Shown: piece by piece, positions 26,603-34,396 of the stretch
Layout of the letters: each line of letters starts with the position of its first letter
Position numbering within the stretch: the first letter of the stretch is position 1
Origin: Pseudoxanthomonas suwonensis 11-1
GTDB taxonomy: Bacteria; Pseudomonadota; Gammaproteobacteria; Xanthomonadales; Xanthomonadaceae
Reading direction: 5' to 3'
Length of the DNA: 64,000 nt
Assembly (NCBI RefSeq): GCF_000185965.1
Contig: NC_014924.1
Location: forward strand, 2,914,001-2,978,000
Position numbers and translations under genes: made by a program
Notes under the pieces: generated by a model
The model's database searches: none
What the model was told of the DNA's origin: nothing
What the model saw: the letters and a program-made list of their open reading frames with translations, nothing else

Positions 26603-29266
26603 TCAGCCTGCCGGACGCACGGGATCGCGCTGGAACACCACCCGTTCCGGCCGGTGCAGGGCGAAGCCCTGGGCCAGGTCGACGCCGCGCTCGCGCAGCA
26701 GCGGCAGCATGCGCGGGTCGTCCACCCATTCGGCGACCACGCGCAGGCCGCGCTGGTGGCCGATCTGGGCGATGGCGCTGACGATGATGCGCGAGACCGG
26801 ATCGGTCTCCAGGTCGCGGATGAAGGCACCATCGATCTTGATGATGTCCACCGGCAGGTTCTTGAGGTAGCCGAACGAGGACATGCCGGCGCCGAAATCG
26901 TCCAGCGCGATCCGGCAGCCGGCCGCGCGCAGGCGTTCGATCACCGGCACCACCCGGCGCAGGTTGCGCACAGCCACCGTCTCGGTGATCTCCAGGCACA
27001 CCCGCCGCGGCTCGACCCGGTACTCGGCGATGCAGCCGAGGATGTAGTCGGCCAGGCCCTGGTCCTCGATGCTGGCGCCCGAAAGGTTGATGGCGAAGGT
27101 GCGCAGCTCGGCGCCGCGCGGATGCAGGCGGTTGGCGTTGGCCAGCGCGGTGCGGATCACCCATCGATCGATCACCGGCATCAGTCCGTAGCGCTCGGCC
27201 GCCGGCAGGAAGGCGCCCGGCATGACCACGTTGCCGTCCTCGTCGCGCAGGCGCAGCAGCAGTTCCAGGCGCGGTGCGTGGTCGCCCGGTTCGGGCGCCA
27301 GCGGCACCACCTCCTGGTAGTCCAGCAGCAGGCGGTCCTCCTCCAGCGCGCGGCGCAGGCGGGTGGCCCACTCCATCTCGCCCTGGCGGCGGGTGGTGTC
27401 CACGTCCTCGCGGTAGATGTGCACGCGGTTGCGGCCGTTCTCCTTGGCCTGGTAGCAGGCGCTGTCGGCCCAGGCCAGGATGTCCTTGAGGGTCGCGCCC
27501 GTCTCCCCGGCCACCACCACGCCGATGCTGGCGCTCACGGTGTAGGTGCGGCCCTCCCAGGGGAACACCACGTTCTCGATGCAGTCGCGCATGCGCTCGG
27601 CCAGCGCGCGCGCCTGGGCCGCGCCGGTGGCCGGGGCCAGCAGGCCGAACTCGTCGCCGCCGAGGCGGGCCAGCAGGTCCTGCGGCCGCAGCTGCTCGCG
27701 CATGGCGTGGACCAGCTCCACCAGCAGCTGGTCGCCGGCCATGTGCCCGGAGAGGTCGTTGACCAGCTTGAACTGGTCCAGGTCGATGTACAGCACGGCG
27801 AAGCTGGCCGACGGATCCTTCTCCAGCGTGGCCAGCGCCTTCTGCAGGCGGCGCTCGAACTCGCGGCGGTTGTACAGCCCGGTCAGCTCGTCGTGCGCGG
27901 CCTGGTAGCCGAGACGCTCGGTCAGCTTGCGCTGCTCGCTGACGTCATTGGCCACCATCAGCAGGTGCGGGATGCCGTCGACCTCCACCCGCGCCAGCGA
28001 GGCATGGGCCCAGAACGGCTCGCCGGCGCCCGGCACGATCAGCGCCTCGCGCCCGCTCCAGTCGCCGCCGGCCCTGGCGATCTCCAGCGCGTCACGGCCC
28101 TGGGCCGGGTCGGCAAACAGCGAGGGCAGCGGCTCGCCGCCGGCCACCCCCAGCTGCCGGCGCGCGGCCTGGTTGGCATAGGCGATGGTGCCGTCGCGCG
28201 CATCGGCCAGCAGCACCAGCGCCGGCAGCAGTTCGTTGAGCGCGCGGAAGCGGGCCTCGCTCTCGCCGAAGCGCTCGCCCATGCGCAGGCCCATCTCCAC
28301 CGCGCGCCGGCGGGTGTTGGCCAGGGTCCACAGCAGCAGGGCCAGCAGCAGGCTGATCACGGTGCCGGTCAGGCCCACCATCAGCACGCTGGTGTAGCTG
28401 GTCTTGCCCGCGCGCGGCCACATCGACAGGTGCCACTGGCGCCCGCCGAACATGATCCGCCGCTCCTCGGCATCCGCCGGCGCCACCAGGCCGGGCTCGG
28501 AGGCGTAGATCACGCCGGCCTCGCCGGGCACGTCCGGGTCGCACAGCTCCACGTGCATGAACTCGAGGATCCAGCCCTCCAGGGCGCCGCGCACCATCGG
28601 CTCCAGGCGCAGGCTGATGGCCAGCGCGCCCATCTCCCGGGCACGCCGCTGGGCCACCGTCGCCGGCGCCGCGCCATGGCTGTACACCGGCAGGCGCACG
28701 GTGACGCCCAGCACCGGCTGGCCCGGGCGGTCCTTGAACTGCACCAGGTGGAACGGCGCGGACATGGCCACCGTGTCGGTGTCGCGGGCGCGCTGCAACG
28801 CCTTGAGGTTCTCGACCTGGGAGCTGCTGTCGAAGCCGATCAGCATCTCGTTGCCGGCCATCGGCGTGACCAGCTCGTACGGATAGGACGGGCCCGGGTG
28901 CAGGCGGGCGAAGGCCGTGACCACGTGGCCGTGCATGCGCTCGTTGGCGCGCAGGTTCTGCTGGTAGCGGTCGAAGATGGCCTGGTCGACGTGGTCGCTG
29001 CCCAGGAACACGGTCTGCATCGCGCGCAGCGCCTGGGCGGCCAGGTCGAGGTCGGCGCGCAGGCGCTCCTGGGCGAAGCCGGCCATCGAGACCTGCATCG
29101 CGCGCATGTCGGCCCGGACCGAGCCCATCTCGCGGCGGACGGCCTCGGCCGTGCACAGCAGCCCGGCCAGCAGCACCAGCAGCGCCCAGGTTCCGGGCGC
29201 CAGCCGCGATGCGCGCAGGGTCTCGGCGTCGCTGGACGGCATCGCGGTGGGATCCTGCATCGTCAT
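26603..29266 (-). CDS. Membrane GGDEF-EAL protein (c-di-GMP turnover)
   Basis: 887-aa protein with two transmembrane helices (near residues 25-43 and 315-335) enclosing a CHASE-like periplasmic domain. A PAS domain follows, then a GGDEF domain with intact RLGGDEFGLL, then an EAL domain. In the EAL domain the signature reads ELLLRL instead of EALLR. The catalytic DDFGAGMSSF loop, the ITETV glutamate and the KIDGAFI lysine are retained. It could make or degrade c-di-GMP. Two in-frame ATGs (29266 and 29260) follow AGGATTGCAGGG; the first is used. It lies downstream of the S9 peptidase start in the same direction but is probably separate. Confidence 0.92.
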   Translation of the reverse strand: MTMQDPTAMPSSDAETLRASRLAPGTWALLVLLAGLLCTAEAVRREMGSVRADMRAMQVSMAGFAQERLRADLDLAAQALRAMQTVFLGSDHVDQAIFDRYQQNLRANERMHGHVVTAFARLHPGPSYPYELVTPMAGNEMLIGFDSSSQVENLKALQRARDTDTVAMSAPFHLVQFKDRPGQPVLGVTVRLPVYSHGAAPATVAQRRAREMGALAISLRLEPMVRGALEGWILEFMHVELCDPDVPGEAGVIYASEPGLVAPADAEERRIMFGGRQWHLSMWPRAGKTSYTSVLMVGLTGTVISLLLALLLWTLANTRRRAVEMGLRMGERFGESEARFRALNELLPALVLLADARDGTIAYANQAARRQLGVAGGEPLPSLFADPAQGRDALEIARAGGDWSGREALIVPGAGEPFWAHASLARVEVDGIPHLLMVANDVSEQRKLTERLGYQAAHDELTGLYNRREFERRLQKALATLEKDPSASFAVLYIDLDQFKLVNDLSGHMAGDQLLVELVHAMREQLRPQDLLARLGGDEFGLLAPATGAAQARALAERMRDCIENVVFPWEGRTYTVSASIGVVVAGETGATLKDILAWADSACYQAKENGRNRVHIYREDVDTTRRQGEMEWATRLRRALEEDRLLLDYQEVVPLAPEPGDHAPRLELLLRLRDEDGNVVMPGAFLPAAERYGLMPVIDRWVIRTALANANRLHPRGAELRTFAINLSGASIEDQGLADYILGCIAEYRVEPRRVCLEITETVAVRNLRRVVPVIERLRAAGCRIALDDFGAGMSSFGYLKNLPVDIIKIDGAFIRDLETDPVSRIIVSAIAQIGHQRGLRVVAEWVDDPRMLPLLRERGVDLAQGFALHRPERVVFQRDPVRPAG

Positions 29267-29488
29267 CCCTGCAATCCTGCATGGCCTCGTCGGAACGGCG
29301 GGTCGACGCGACTCGGCACGGGGCAAACCCCGCCTTCCGGCGAAGTGCCCGGCCACGTATGTCTCTATCGGCCCCCAGGGCGCCATTCTTGACCGGATCG
29401 CCCCGGCGCGCATCCCCCCGTGCGCTGCAGGCCCCCGGCCCTCCGGTTACGATGCCCCGCCCGAACTGCGGCCCGCCCCCGCCCCTCC

Positions 29489-30331
29489 ATGTCCCGCGCC
29501 CCGGCCCCCCTGCTTACCCTCGACCTCGCCCAGGCCCTCCTGAAGGCCCGCGACGCCGGCGCCGACGCCTGCGAGCTGTCGCTGGACCTGGGCCGCAGCC
29601 GCACCCCGGTCGTCCCCGGTGCCGGCGCCTGGAGCTGGGGCGGCCGCGACTGGCCCTACCCGGGCAAGCTCCGCGACCGGACCATCTACTGGTTCGACGG
29701 CCAGGACTGGGAACCGGTCTCGCGCTACGCCGGCTCGCTGATCAAGCTGGTGCCCACGCCCTGGGGCGCGCCGACCTTCGAGATCGACGGCATCAAGATG
29801 CTGCCCACCGCGAAGGAGTCGCCGCTGGAGGACGCCCGGCGCAAGGTCGCCCTGGTCCAGCCGCGCGGCCGCAGCATCCTCGATACCTGTGGCGGCCTGG
29901 GCTACTTCGCCGCATGCTGCCTGGAGGCCGGGGTGGCGCGGATCGTCTCGTTCGAGAAGAACGAGAGCGTGCTGTGGCTGCGCACCCTCAACCCGTGGTC
30001 GCCCGACCCGGAGTCGCCCGAGGCCGGCGGCCGCCTGGAACTGAACCACGGTGACGTCTCCAAGGAGATCGCCGGCCTGCCGGATGCCTCCTTCGACGCG
30101 TTGCTGCACGATCCGCCGCGCTTCGGCATCGCCGGCGAGCTGTACTCGCAGGAGTTCTACGGCCAGCTGGCGCGGGTGCTGCGCCGCGGCGGACGCCTGT
30201 TCCACTACACCGGCAGCCCCAACCGCCTGACCAGCGGCCGCGACGTGCCGCGCGAGGTGGCCAGGCGCCTGGAGAAGGCCGGCTTCCGCGCCGAACTTGC
30301 GCTGGACGGGGTCCTGGCGACGCGGCGCTGA
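29489..30331 (+). CDS. Class I SAM-dependent methyltransferase
   Basis: 280-aa protein with a Rossmann-type methyltransferase domain in its C-terminal two thirds. SAM motif I is ILDTCGGLGYFAA near residue 132, the acidic strand-2 residue is in IVSFEKNE, and LLHDPPRFG resembles the (D/N)PP motif IV of RNA or protein amino-group methyltransferases. The N-terminal 110 residues are unique (PTPWGAPTFEIDGIKMLPT). Substrate is unknown. The start at 29489 is the MSRAPAP codon; upstream sequence is GC-rich non-coding. Confidence 0.85.
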   Translation: MSRAPAPLLTLDLAQALLKARDAGADACELSLDLGRSRTPVVPGAGAWSWGGRDWPYPGKLRDRTIYWFDGQDWEPVSRYAGSLIKLVPTPWGAPTFEIDGIKMLPTAKESPLEDARRKVALVQPRGRSILDTCGGLGYFAACCLEAGVARIVSFEKNESVLWLRTLNPWSPDPESPEAGGRLELNHGDVSKEIAGLPDASFDALLHDPPRFGIAGELYSQEFYGQLARVLRRGGRLFHYTGSPNRLTSGRDVPREVARRLEKAGFRAELALDGVLATRR

Positions 30332-30332
30332 T

Positions 30333-30851
30333 TCAGCCGGCGCGCAGCAGGCGCGCGACATGGGCCAGTGCCACCCCGGCATCGCCCACCACCAGCGGTG
30401 CGGGAACCGAGAGCATCAGGTTCAGCGGCAGCCCGAACTCCTCGATGTTCCAGCCATGCACGTCGAGCAGGCCGTCGCCCCCGATGGCCTGCGGATGGCG
30501 CAGGCGGATGCGCTGGGCCAGGCTGCCCTGCTCGGGGATGTAGCCGTACACCGGCTTGCCCTTGGCCACCGCGTAGCCGACCTCGAAGCAGGTGCCGCTG
30601 TCCGGTTCCGGGCCACGGAAGAAGTCGAGGTTGGCCAGCACCGCGTCGGCACGCTCGATCAGGGCGATGTTGTTGCGGTAGATCCACGCCGCCTGCCCGG
30701 CCGGATCGGTGATGTCCGCCGGCACGTCCTGGTCCAGCGGGAACAGGCCTTCGAAGCCGTGGCGCGCGCACAGCGCCTTCAGTTCCTGCCCGCGACGGGT
30801 GGCGTCCGGGCGGAAGACATCGGGGCCTGCGAGATAGAGCGATCGGATCAT
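30333..30851 (-). CDS. Nucleoside 2-deoxyribosyltransferase
   Basis: 172-aa enzyme of the nucleoside 2-deoxyribosyltransferase family, which exchanges bases on deoxynucleosides. Motifs: N-terminal SLYLAGPDVFRPDA, central LANLDFFRGPEPDSGT, and the nucleophilic glutamate in CFEVGYAVAKG. The N-terminus must be close to the first strand, so the ATG at 30851 is firm. It begins only 4 nt after the T-tract of the upstream usp terminator and has no visible ribosome-binding site, so it is likely weakly or leaderlessly expressed. Confidence 0.88.
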   Translation of the reverse strand: MIRSLYLAGPDVFRPDATRRGQELKALCARHGFEGLFPLDQDVPADITDPAGQAAWIYRNNIALIERADAVLANLDFFRGPEPDSGTCFEVGYAVAKGKPVYGYIPEQGSLAQRIRLRHPQAIGGDGLLDVHGWNIEEFGLPLNLMLSVPAPLVVGDAGVALAHVARLLRAG

Positions 30852-30854
30852 CGG

Positions 30855-30884
30855 AAAAAAAGCGCGCGCCGGTTGGCGCGCGAA
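30855..30884 (-). terminator. Intrinsic terminator of usp
   Basis: On the minus strand, GCGCGCC-AACC-GGCGCGC is a 7-bp perfect stem with a 4-nt loop, followed directly by seven T. It is a textbook Rho-independent terminator about 70 bp after the universal stress protein stop. The T-tract ends four bases before the next ATG. Confidence 0.85.
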
Positions 30885-30895
30885 AGCAGGAACCT

Positions 30896-30948
30896 GGCAC
30901 GTCGCCCGGCCGAGGGATCCGGAGAGAGAGGGACCGGACGACGTGCCG
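30896..30948 (-). other. Long hairpin in the usp 3' region
   Basis: Inverted arms GGCACGTCG (30897-30905) and CGACGTGCC (30939-30947) pair perfectly, and CCGG adjacent to each arm extends the stem. A purine-rich loop (GGAGAGAGAGGGA) lies between. It sits between the usp stop codon and the terminator hairpin, so the message would end in two stacked stem-loops. Confidence 0.6.
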
Positions 30949-30955
30949 CTGCAGG

Positions 30956-31405
30956 TCAGTTGACGGGTGGCCGGTACACCAGCACCGGCAGGTCGGAATG
31001 GGTGAGCACCTTGGCGGTGACGCTGCCGAGCACCAGCGCCTTGATGCCACGCCGCCCATGCGAGGCCATCGCCACCAGGTCGCAACCACGCTCGCGCGCG
31101 GTCTGGATGATGGCCTCGTGCGGATCGTCGGCGCTGAGCGATACGACCTCGAAGGCCACCCCCGAGTTGGCCGCCAGTTCGTTGGCGTGCGCGACGCGGC
31201 GCGCGGCCTCCTCGCGGGCGTACTTCTCGTAGGCATCGCGGGTGGCGGCGACCTGCTCGGGCTCGTAGGCCACCACCTGGAAGGGTTCGATCACGGTCAG
31301 CACGGTGATGCGTGCACCCAGGCCCTTGGCCAGCCCCAGCGCCTGCTCCAGGGCATGGTCGGACAGCGGCGAACCATCGGTCGGAACCAGGATATGCGTG
31401 TACAT
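30956..31405 (-). CDS. Universal stress protein (UspA family)
   Basis: 149-aa single Usp domain. It has the N-terminal ILVPTDGS strand-loop (Asp contacts adenine) and the ATP-binding G-2x-G-9x-G-S pattern in HGRRGIKALVLGSVTAKVL, so it belongs to the ATP-binding Usp subgroup. AAGGAGGCA precedes the start. It may respond to oxygen or energy stress, as its cluster with a CBS protein and a lipoprotein on the same strand resembles low-oxygen stress clusters; this is inference. Confidence 0.93.
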   Translation of the reverse strand: MYTHILVPTDGSPLSDHALEQALGLAKGLGARITVLTVIEPFQVVAYEPEQVAATRDAYEKYAREEAARRVAHANELAANSGVAFEVVSLSADDPHEAIIQTARERGCDLVAMASHGRRGIKALVLGSVTAKVLTHSDLPVLVYRPPVN

Positions 31406-31513
31406 GGCATTGCCTCCTTACCAACGTCTGGCAAGTGTCGGCCGTGCCCGGCGTGGCGTCCTTGATCCGGATCAAGCCGGATCCAGCCGGACCAGGACGC
31501 CACGTATCCACCC

Positions 31514-32008
31514 TCAGCCTGCGGCGCGACCGTCCTGCACGCCCAGCAGGGTCTCGCCCTGGGCATCGGTCTGGCAGGTCCAGGCGCTGCGCAGCTCCTG
31601 GCGCTGGACCCGCACCTCGACGCCGGCCTGGGTGCGAGCGGTACCCGTCACCACCAGCTCGTTCTCGGGCGTGCTGGACAGACGCGCGACTTCGGCCACG
31701 CAGGTGCGCTGTGCGGCGGGATAGCGGTCGGGCGAGGCGACGCCATCGCCGGAGCCGGAGCCGGCGGAAGCGGCGGCGGAAGCGGAGGCGGAGGCGGAGC
31801 CAGCGTCGGCGGAGGCGGCACCGGCCGCCCCAGCGCCAGCCGTGGGCATCCCACTGCTATCGGCGCTGGCGGTCGCCGGGGCAGCCGGAACGGTATGTGC
31901 GGCCTGGATGGTGCCACCGTCGGTGGTCTCCGGGCCGGCGTCGCGACCACAGGCCGCGAGCGAGAATGCGGCCGCCATGGACGCGACGAGGATCATCGGA
32001 CGGGTCAT
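31514..32008 (-). CDS. Hypothetical lipoprotein with low-complexity linker
   Basis: 164-aa lipoprotein. The signal MTRPMILVASMAAAFSLAAC ends in a lipobox (LAAC). An Ala/Ser/Gly-rich linker of about 60 residues follows. A small C-terminal domain then has two cysteines (RTCVAEV and SAWTCQTD) that could form a disulfide. The start at 32008 is preferred over 32014 because GGGAGG is then 6 nt away. Function unknown. It follows the CBS gene by 14 bp and is probably in one operon with it. Confidence 0.72.
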   Translation of the reverse strand: MTRPMILVASMAAAFSLAACGRDAGPETTDGGTIQAAHTVPAAPATASADSSGMPTAGAGAAGAASADAGSASASASAAASAGSGSGDGVASPDRYPAAQRTCVAEVARLSSTPENELVVTGTARTQAGVEVRVQRQELRSAWTCQTDAQGETLLGVQDGRAAG

Positions 32009-32022
32009 GTGCATCCTCCCGG

Positions 32023-32436
32023 TCAGTGCGGACGCGCCACGCCACGCAGCAGCTCCTGCGAGGCCTGCGGGTCGTGGCTGTGGGCGAAATTGGCCAGCGA
32101 GACGATGCCGACCAGGCGCATGTCACGGTTCAACACCGGCAGGCGACGCTTCTCCAGGCCGGCCATGTTGGCGGCGACCTCGTCCAGGTCCTCGTCCTCG
32201 AAGCAGTATTTCACCTCGGGGGTCATCACCTCGCGTACCTCGGCCTTCGCGCCGAGCCCTTCGCTGATCCCACGCAACACGAGGTCACGGTCGGTGACGA
32301 TGCCAACCAGGCGGTCGTTCTCGCCCACCGGCAGGCAGCCGACGTCGCGCGCCGCCATCTGCCGGGCAGCCTCCTGCAACGAGGTGGACGGGGAAACGAC
32401 GCAGACATCGCGGCTCATGACATCGCCGATACGCAT
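32023..32436 (-). CDS. CBS-pair domain protein
   Basis: 137-aa protein made of two tandem CBS motifs: MRIGDVMSRDVCVVSP through GIVTDRDLVLRGI, and VREVMTPEVKYCFEDEDLDEV through GIVSLANFAHS. CBS pairs bind adenosine ligands and sense energy state. AGGAGC sits 7 nt before the ATG at 32436; the frame upstream of it is not coding. It is first in the CBS-lipoprotein unit, with usp downstream, and divergent from the gene at 32579. Confidence 0.92.
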   Translation of the reverse strand: MRIGDVMSRDVCVVSPSTSLQEAARQMAARDVGCLPVGENDRLVGIVTDRDLVLRGISEGLGAKAEVREVMTPEVKYCFEDEDLDEVAANMAGLEKRRLPVLNRDMRLVGIVSLANFAHSHDPQASQELLRGVARPH

Positions 32437-32578
32437 GGCAAGGCTCCTGTAGTGATAGACAGCGTCCATCGTCGGCATGCACGGATTAACCCGCCGGCAA
32501 GAAGCGCGCATGCACCTCGTTAAGTAACGGCCGCAACCCTGACACTGCCGTGACGAGCGCGCGCGGAGAATCCAGCGC

Positions 32579-32860
32579 ATGGACAACAAAGCCGCCATCG
32601 ACGCCGAACTGAAGCGGCTGGAGCAGCTGATCCCGGGCCTCAAGGACCAGGGTGACGAAGCCGCCGCACTGGAGCGCTTCGCCGAAGCCTCCGCCCCGCT
32701 TACCCGCAACGCGCCCGCCGAGCACGAGGCCTACATCACGCAGCGCCTGCAATGCATGCTGGTGGAAGCCGGCCTCGTTGCTGGCAGCCCGGAAGGCGAA
32801 CCCTGCGCCCGCGGCGAGGACGCCGCGCCGCCTGACACCCCGCGCGGAGACGAAGGATGA
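32579..32860 (+). CDS. Hypothetical small acidic protein
   Basis: 93-aa soluble protein with an amphipathic helical start (DNKAAIDAELKRLEQLIPGLKD), two cysteines and an acidic, proline-rich tail. No family recognised. Its stop overlaps the start of the following 39-aa membrane gene (ATGA), which supports both being translated as a unit. Confidence 0.6.
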   Translation: MDNKAAIDAELKRLEQLIPGLKDQGDEAAALERFAEASAPLTRNAPAEHEAYITQRLQCMLVEAGLVAGSPEGEPCARGEDAAPPDTPRGDEG

Positions 32861-32976
32861 CCAACCCGAACTCCCGCCGCCCGCTGCGGATCATGGCCAT
32901 CATCATCGGCAGCGCAGTGGTGCTTGGAGCGCTGCTGCTGTGGATCTTTTTCGACCTTGGGATCGGGGAGATGTGA
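32857..32976 (+). CDS. 39-aa single-helix membrane protein
   Basis: Short gene encoding a basic N-terminus (TNPNSRRPLR) followed by one hydrophobic helix (IIIGSAVVLGALLLWIFF) and a brief tail. GAAGGATG overlaps the stop of the preceding gene by four bases, and GGAGACGAAGG provides a ribosome-binding site. No homologue is recognised. The 7-bp repeat array begins 10 bp after its stop. Confidence 0.55.
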   Translation: MTNPNSRRPLRIMAIIIGSAVVLGALLLWIFFDLGIGEM

Positions 32977-32985
32977 TGGAGCGGG

Positions 32986-33097
32986 GATTGGAGATTCGTG
33001 ATTCGTGATTGGTGATTGGTGATTGGTGATTGGTGATTGGTGATTGGTGATTGGGGATTCGTGATTCGTGATTGGTGATTGGTGATTCGGGATTCGG
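32986..33097. repeat. Heptanucleotide array (GATTGGT/GATTCGT)n
   Basis: Sixteen consecutive 7-bp units, exactly 112 bp: GATTGGA, two GATTCGT, six GATTGGT, GATTGGG, two GATTCGT, two GATTGGT, two GATTCGG. It is related to the array at 14595 but with a GATTGGT-rich core. It lies between the 39-aa gene and the convergent clsB. Confidence 0.95.
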
Positions 33098-33190
33098 AAG
33101 AGCAGGAGCTCGTTCATGGCTCACCGACCGGAAACCCCATCACTCTTGGCATGTCGGGATCCCTACCCTCTCCCATAAGGACGGGACTTG

Positions 33191-34396
33191 TCAGTGCCCT
33201 GGGCTGGCCAGCGTGCTGGCTGCCCGCTCCGGGGCCTGCCCGCCCGAAGCCAGCGTCACGGTGCGCGGGGTGTGTGCCGGCAGCAGGCCGGCCCAGCGGG
33301 GGAACTTGCGCAGCACGTGGTAGAGCAGCACCTGCGGTACCGGCCAGCGCGGGCGCTGGTCCAAGCCTTCCAGCGTCACCTCCTCACAATGGTCCATCCA
33401 CAGCTGTTCCAGCGAGGCCGACAGTTCCCCGTTGAAGCCGCGGTCGCGGACCACCAGGTTGGCTTCGAGGTTGAGCGAGAGGCTAAGCGGGTCCAGGTTG
33501 CTGGATCCAACCGTGGCCCACTCGTCATCCACCACCGCGACCTTGCCGTGGAACGGGCGGGTGCAGTACTCGCGGATGCATACGCCGTCGCCGATCAGCT
33601 GCCGGTACAGGGTGCGCGCGGCCATCATCACCGAGGGCATGTCCGGCTCGCCCTGCAGGATCAGGCGCACGTCCACGCCGCGCCGGGCGGCCCCACGCAG
33701 GTCCGTGAGGAAGCCATGGCTGGGGAAGAAGTACGCGTTGGCGATCACGATCCGCCGTTTCGCGCCACGGATGGCCTCGCGGTAGACCTGCTCGATATCG
33801 GTGCCGTGGCGCTGGTTGTCGCGCACGATGAATGCGGTCTCGGCGGCCCCCTGGGCGTCACTGGCAGCCGTCGCATCGCCCTGGGCGTCCCCGACGCCCT
33901 GGTCCAGCACGAAGCGGTGGATATCGCCCACCACCGGACCGCGGACCTCGACCGCATAGTCCTGCTTGGCCTCCGGCCCACTGCGCAGCAGGTGGTCGGC
34001 CGAATAGTTGATGCCGCCGACGAAGGCGGTGGCGCCATCGATCACCAGCAGCTTGCGGTGCATGCGCCGGAACAGCTTGAGGCGGATGCCCATCGGCTGC
34101 GCGCCCGGATCGAAGCTGCGCACCTCGATACCCGCCTCGGCCATGGGCGCGAGGAACCCGTCCGAGAACGGCGGCGTGCCGTAGCCATCGACCAGCATCG
34201 ACACGCGCACGCCGCGCCGGGCGGCGGCCACCAGGCGCTGTTGCAGCTCCCTTCCGACCTCGTCCTCGAACAGGATGAAGGTCTCCAGCAGGATCTCGCT
34301 GCGCGCGGCCTCGATCGCCTCGAACACCCGCGGATAGAAACCCTCGCCGTTCTCCAGCAGGCGCACGCTGTTGCCCTTGTGCCAGCGCAGCTTCAT
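33191..34396 (-). CDS. clsB: Cardiolipin synthase ClsB-like (phospholipase D family)
   Basis: 401-aa phospholipase D superfamily protein with two HKD motifs: HRKLLVIDGATAFVGG near residue 112 and HGKVAVVDDEWATVGSSN near residue 285. It has no N-terminal membrane helices, as in ClsB (YbhO) rather than ClsA. It probably condenses phospholipids into cardiolipin at the inner membrane. It overlaps the ybhP-like stop by four bases, the same gene pair as E. coli ybhP-clsB. Confidence 0.9.
   Translation of the reverse strand: MKLRWHKGNSVRLLENGEGFYPRVFEAIEAARSEILLETFILFEDEVGRELQQRLVAAARRGVRVSMLVDGYGTPPFSDGFLAPMAEAGIEVRSFDPGAQPMGIRLKLFRRMHRKLLVIDGATAFVGGINYSADHLLRSGPEAKQDYAVEVRGPVVGDIHRFVLDQGVGDAQGDATAASDAQGAAETAFIVRDNQRHGTDIEQVYREAIRGAKRRIVIANAYFFPSHGFLTDLRGAARRGVDVRLILQGEPDMPSVMMAARTLYRQLIGDGVCIREYCTRPFHGKVAVVDDEWATVGSSNLDPLSLSLNLEANLVVRDRGFNGELSASLEQLWMDHCEEVTLEGLDQRPRWPVPQVLLYHVLRKFPRWAGLLPAHTPRTVTLASGGQAPERAASTLASPGH

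Noticed and set aside
24572-29392. 1606-codon open frame on the plus strand
   Set aside because: It is antisense to the S9 peptidase and GGDEF-EAL genes. Its translation is His/Gln/Ala/Gly-rich with no domain. Long antisense frames are expected at this GC content.
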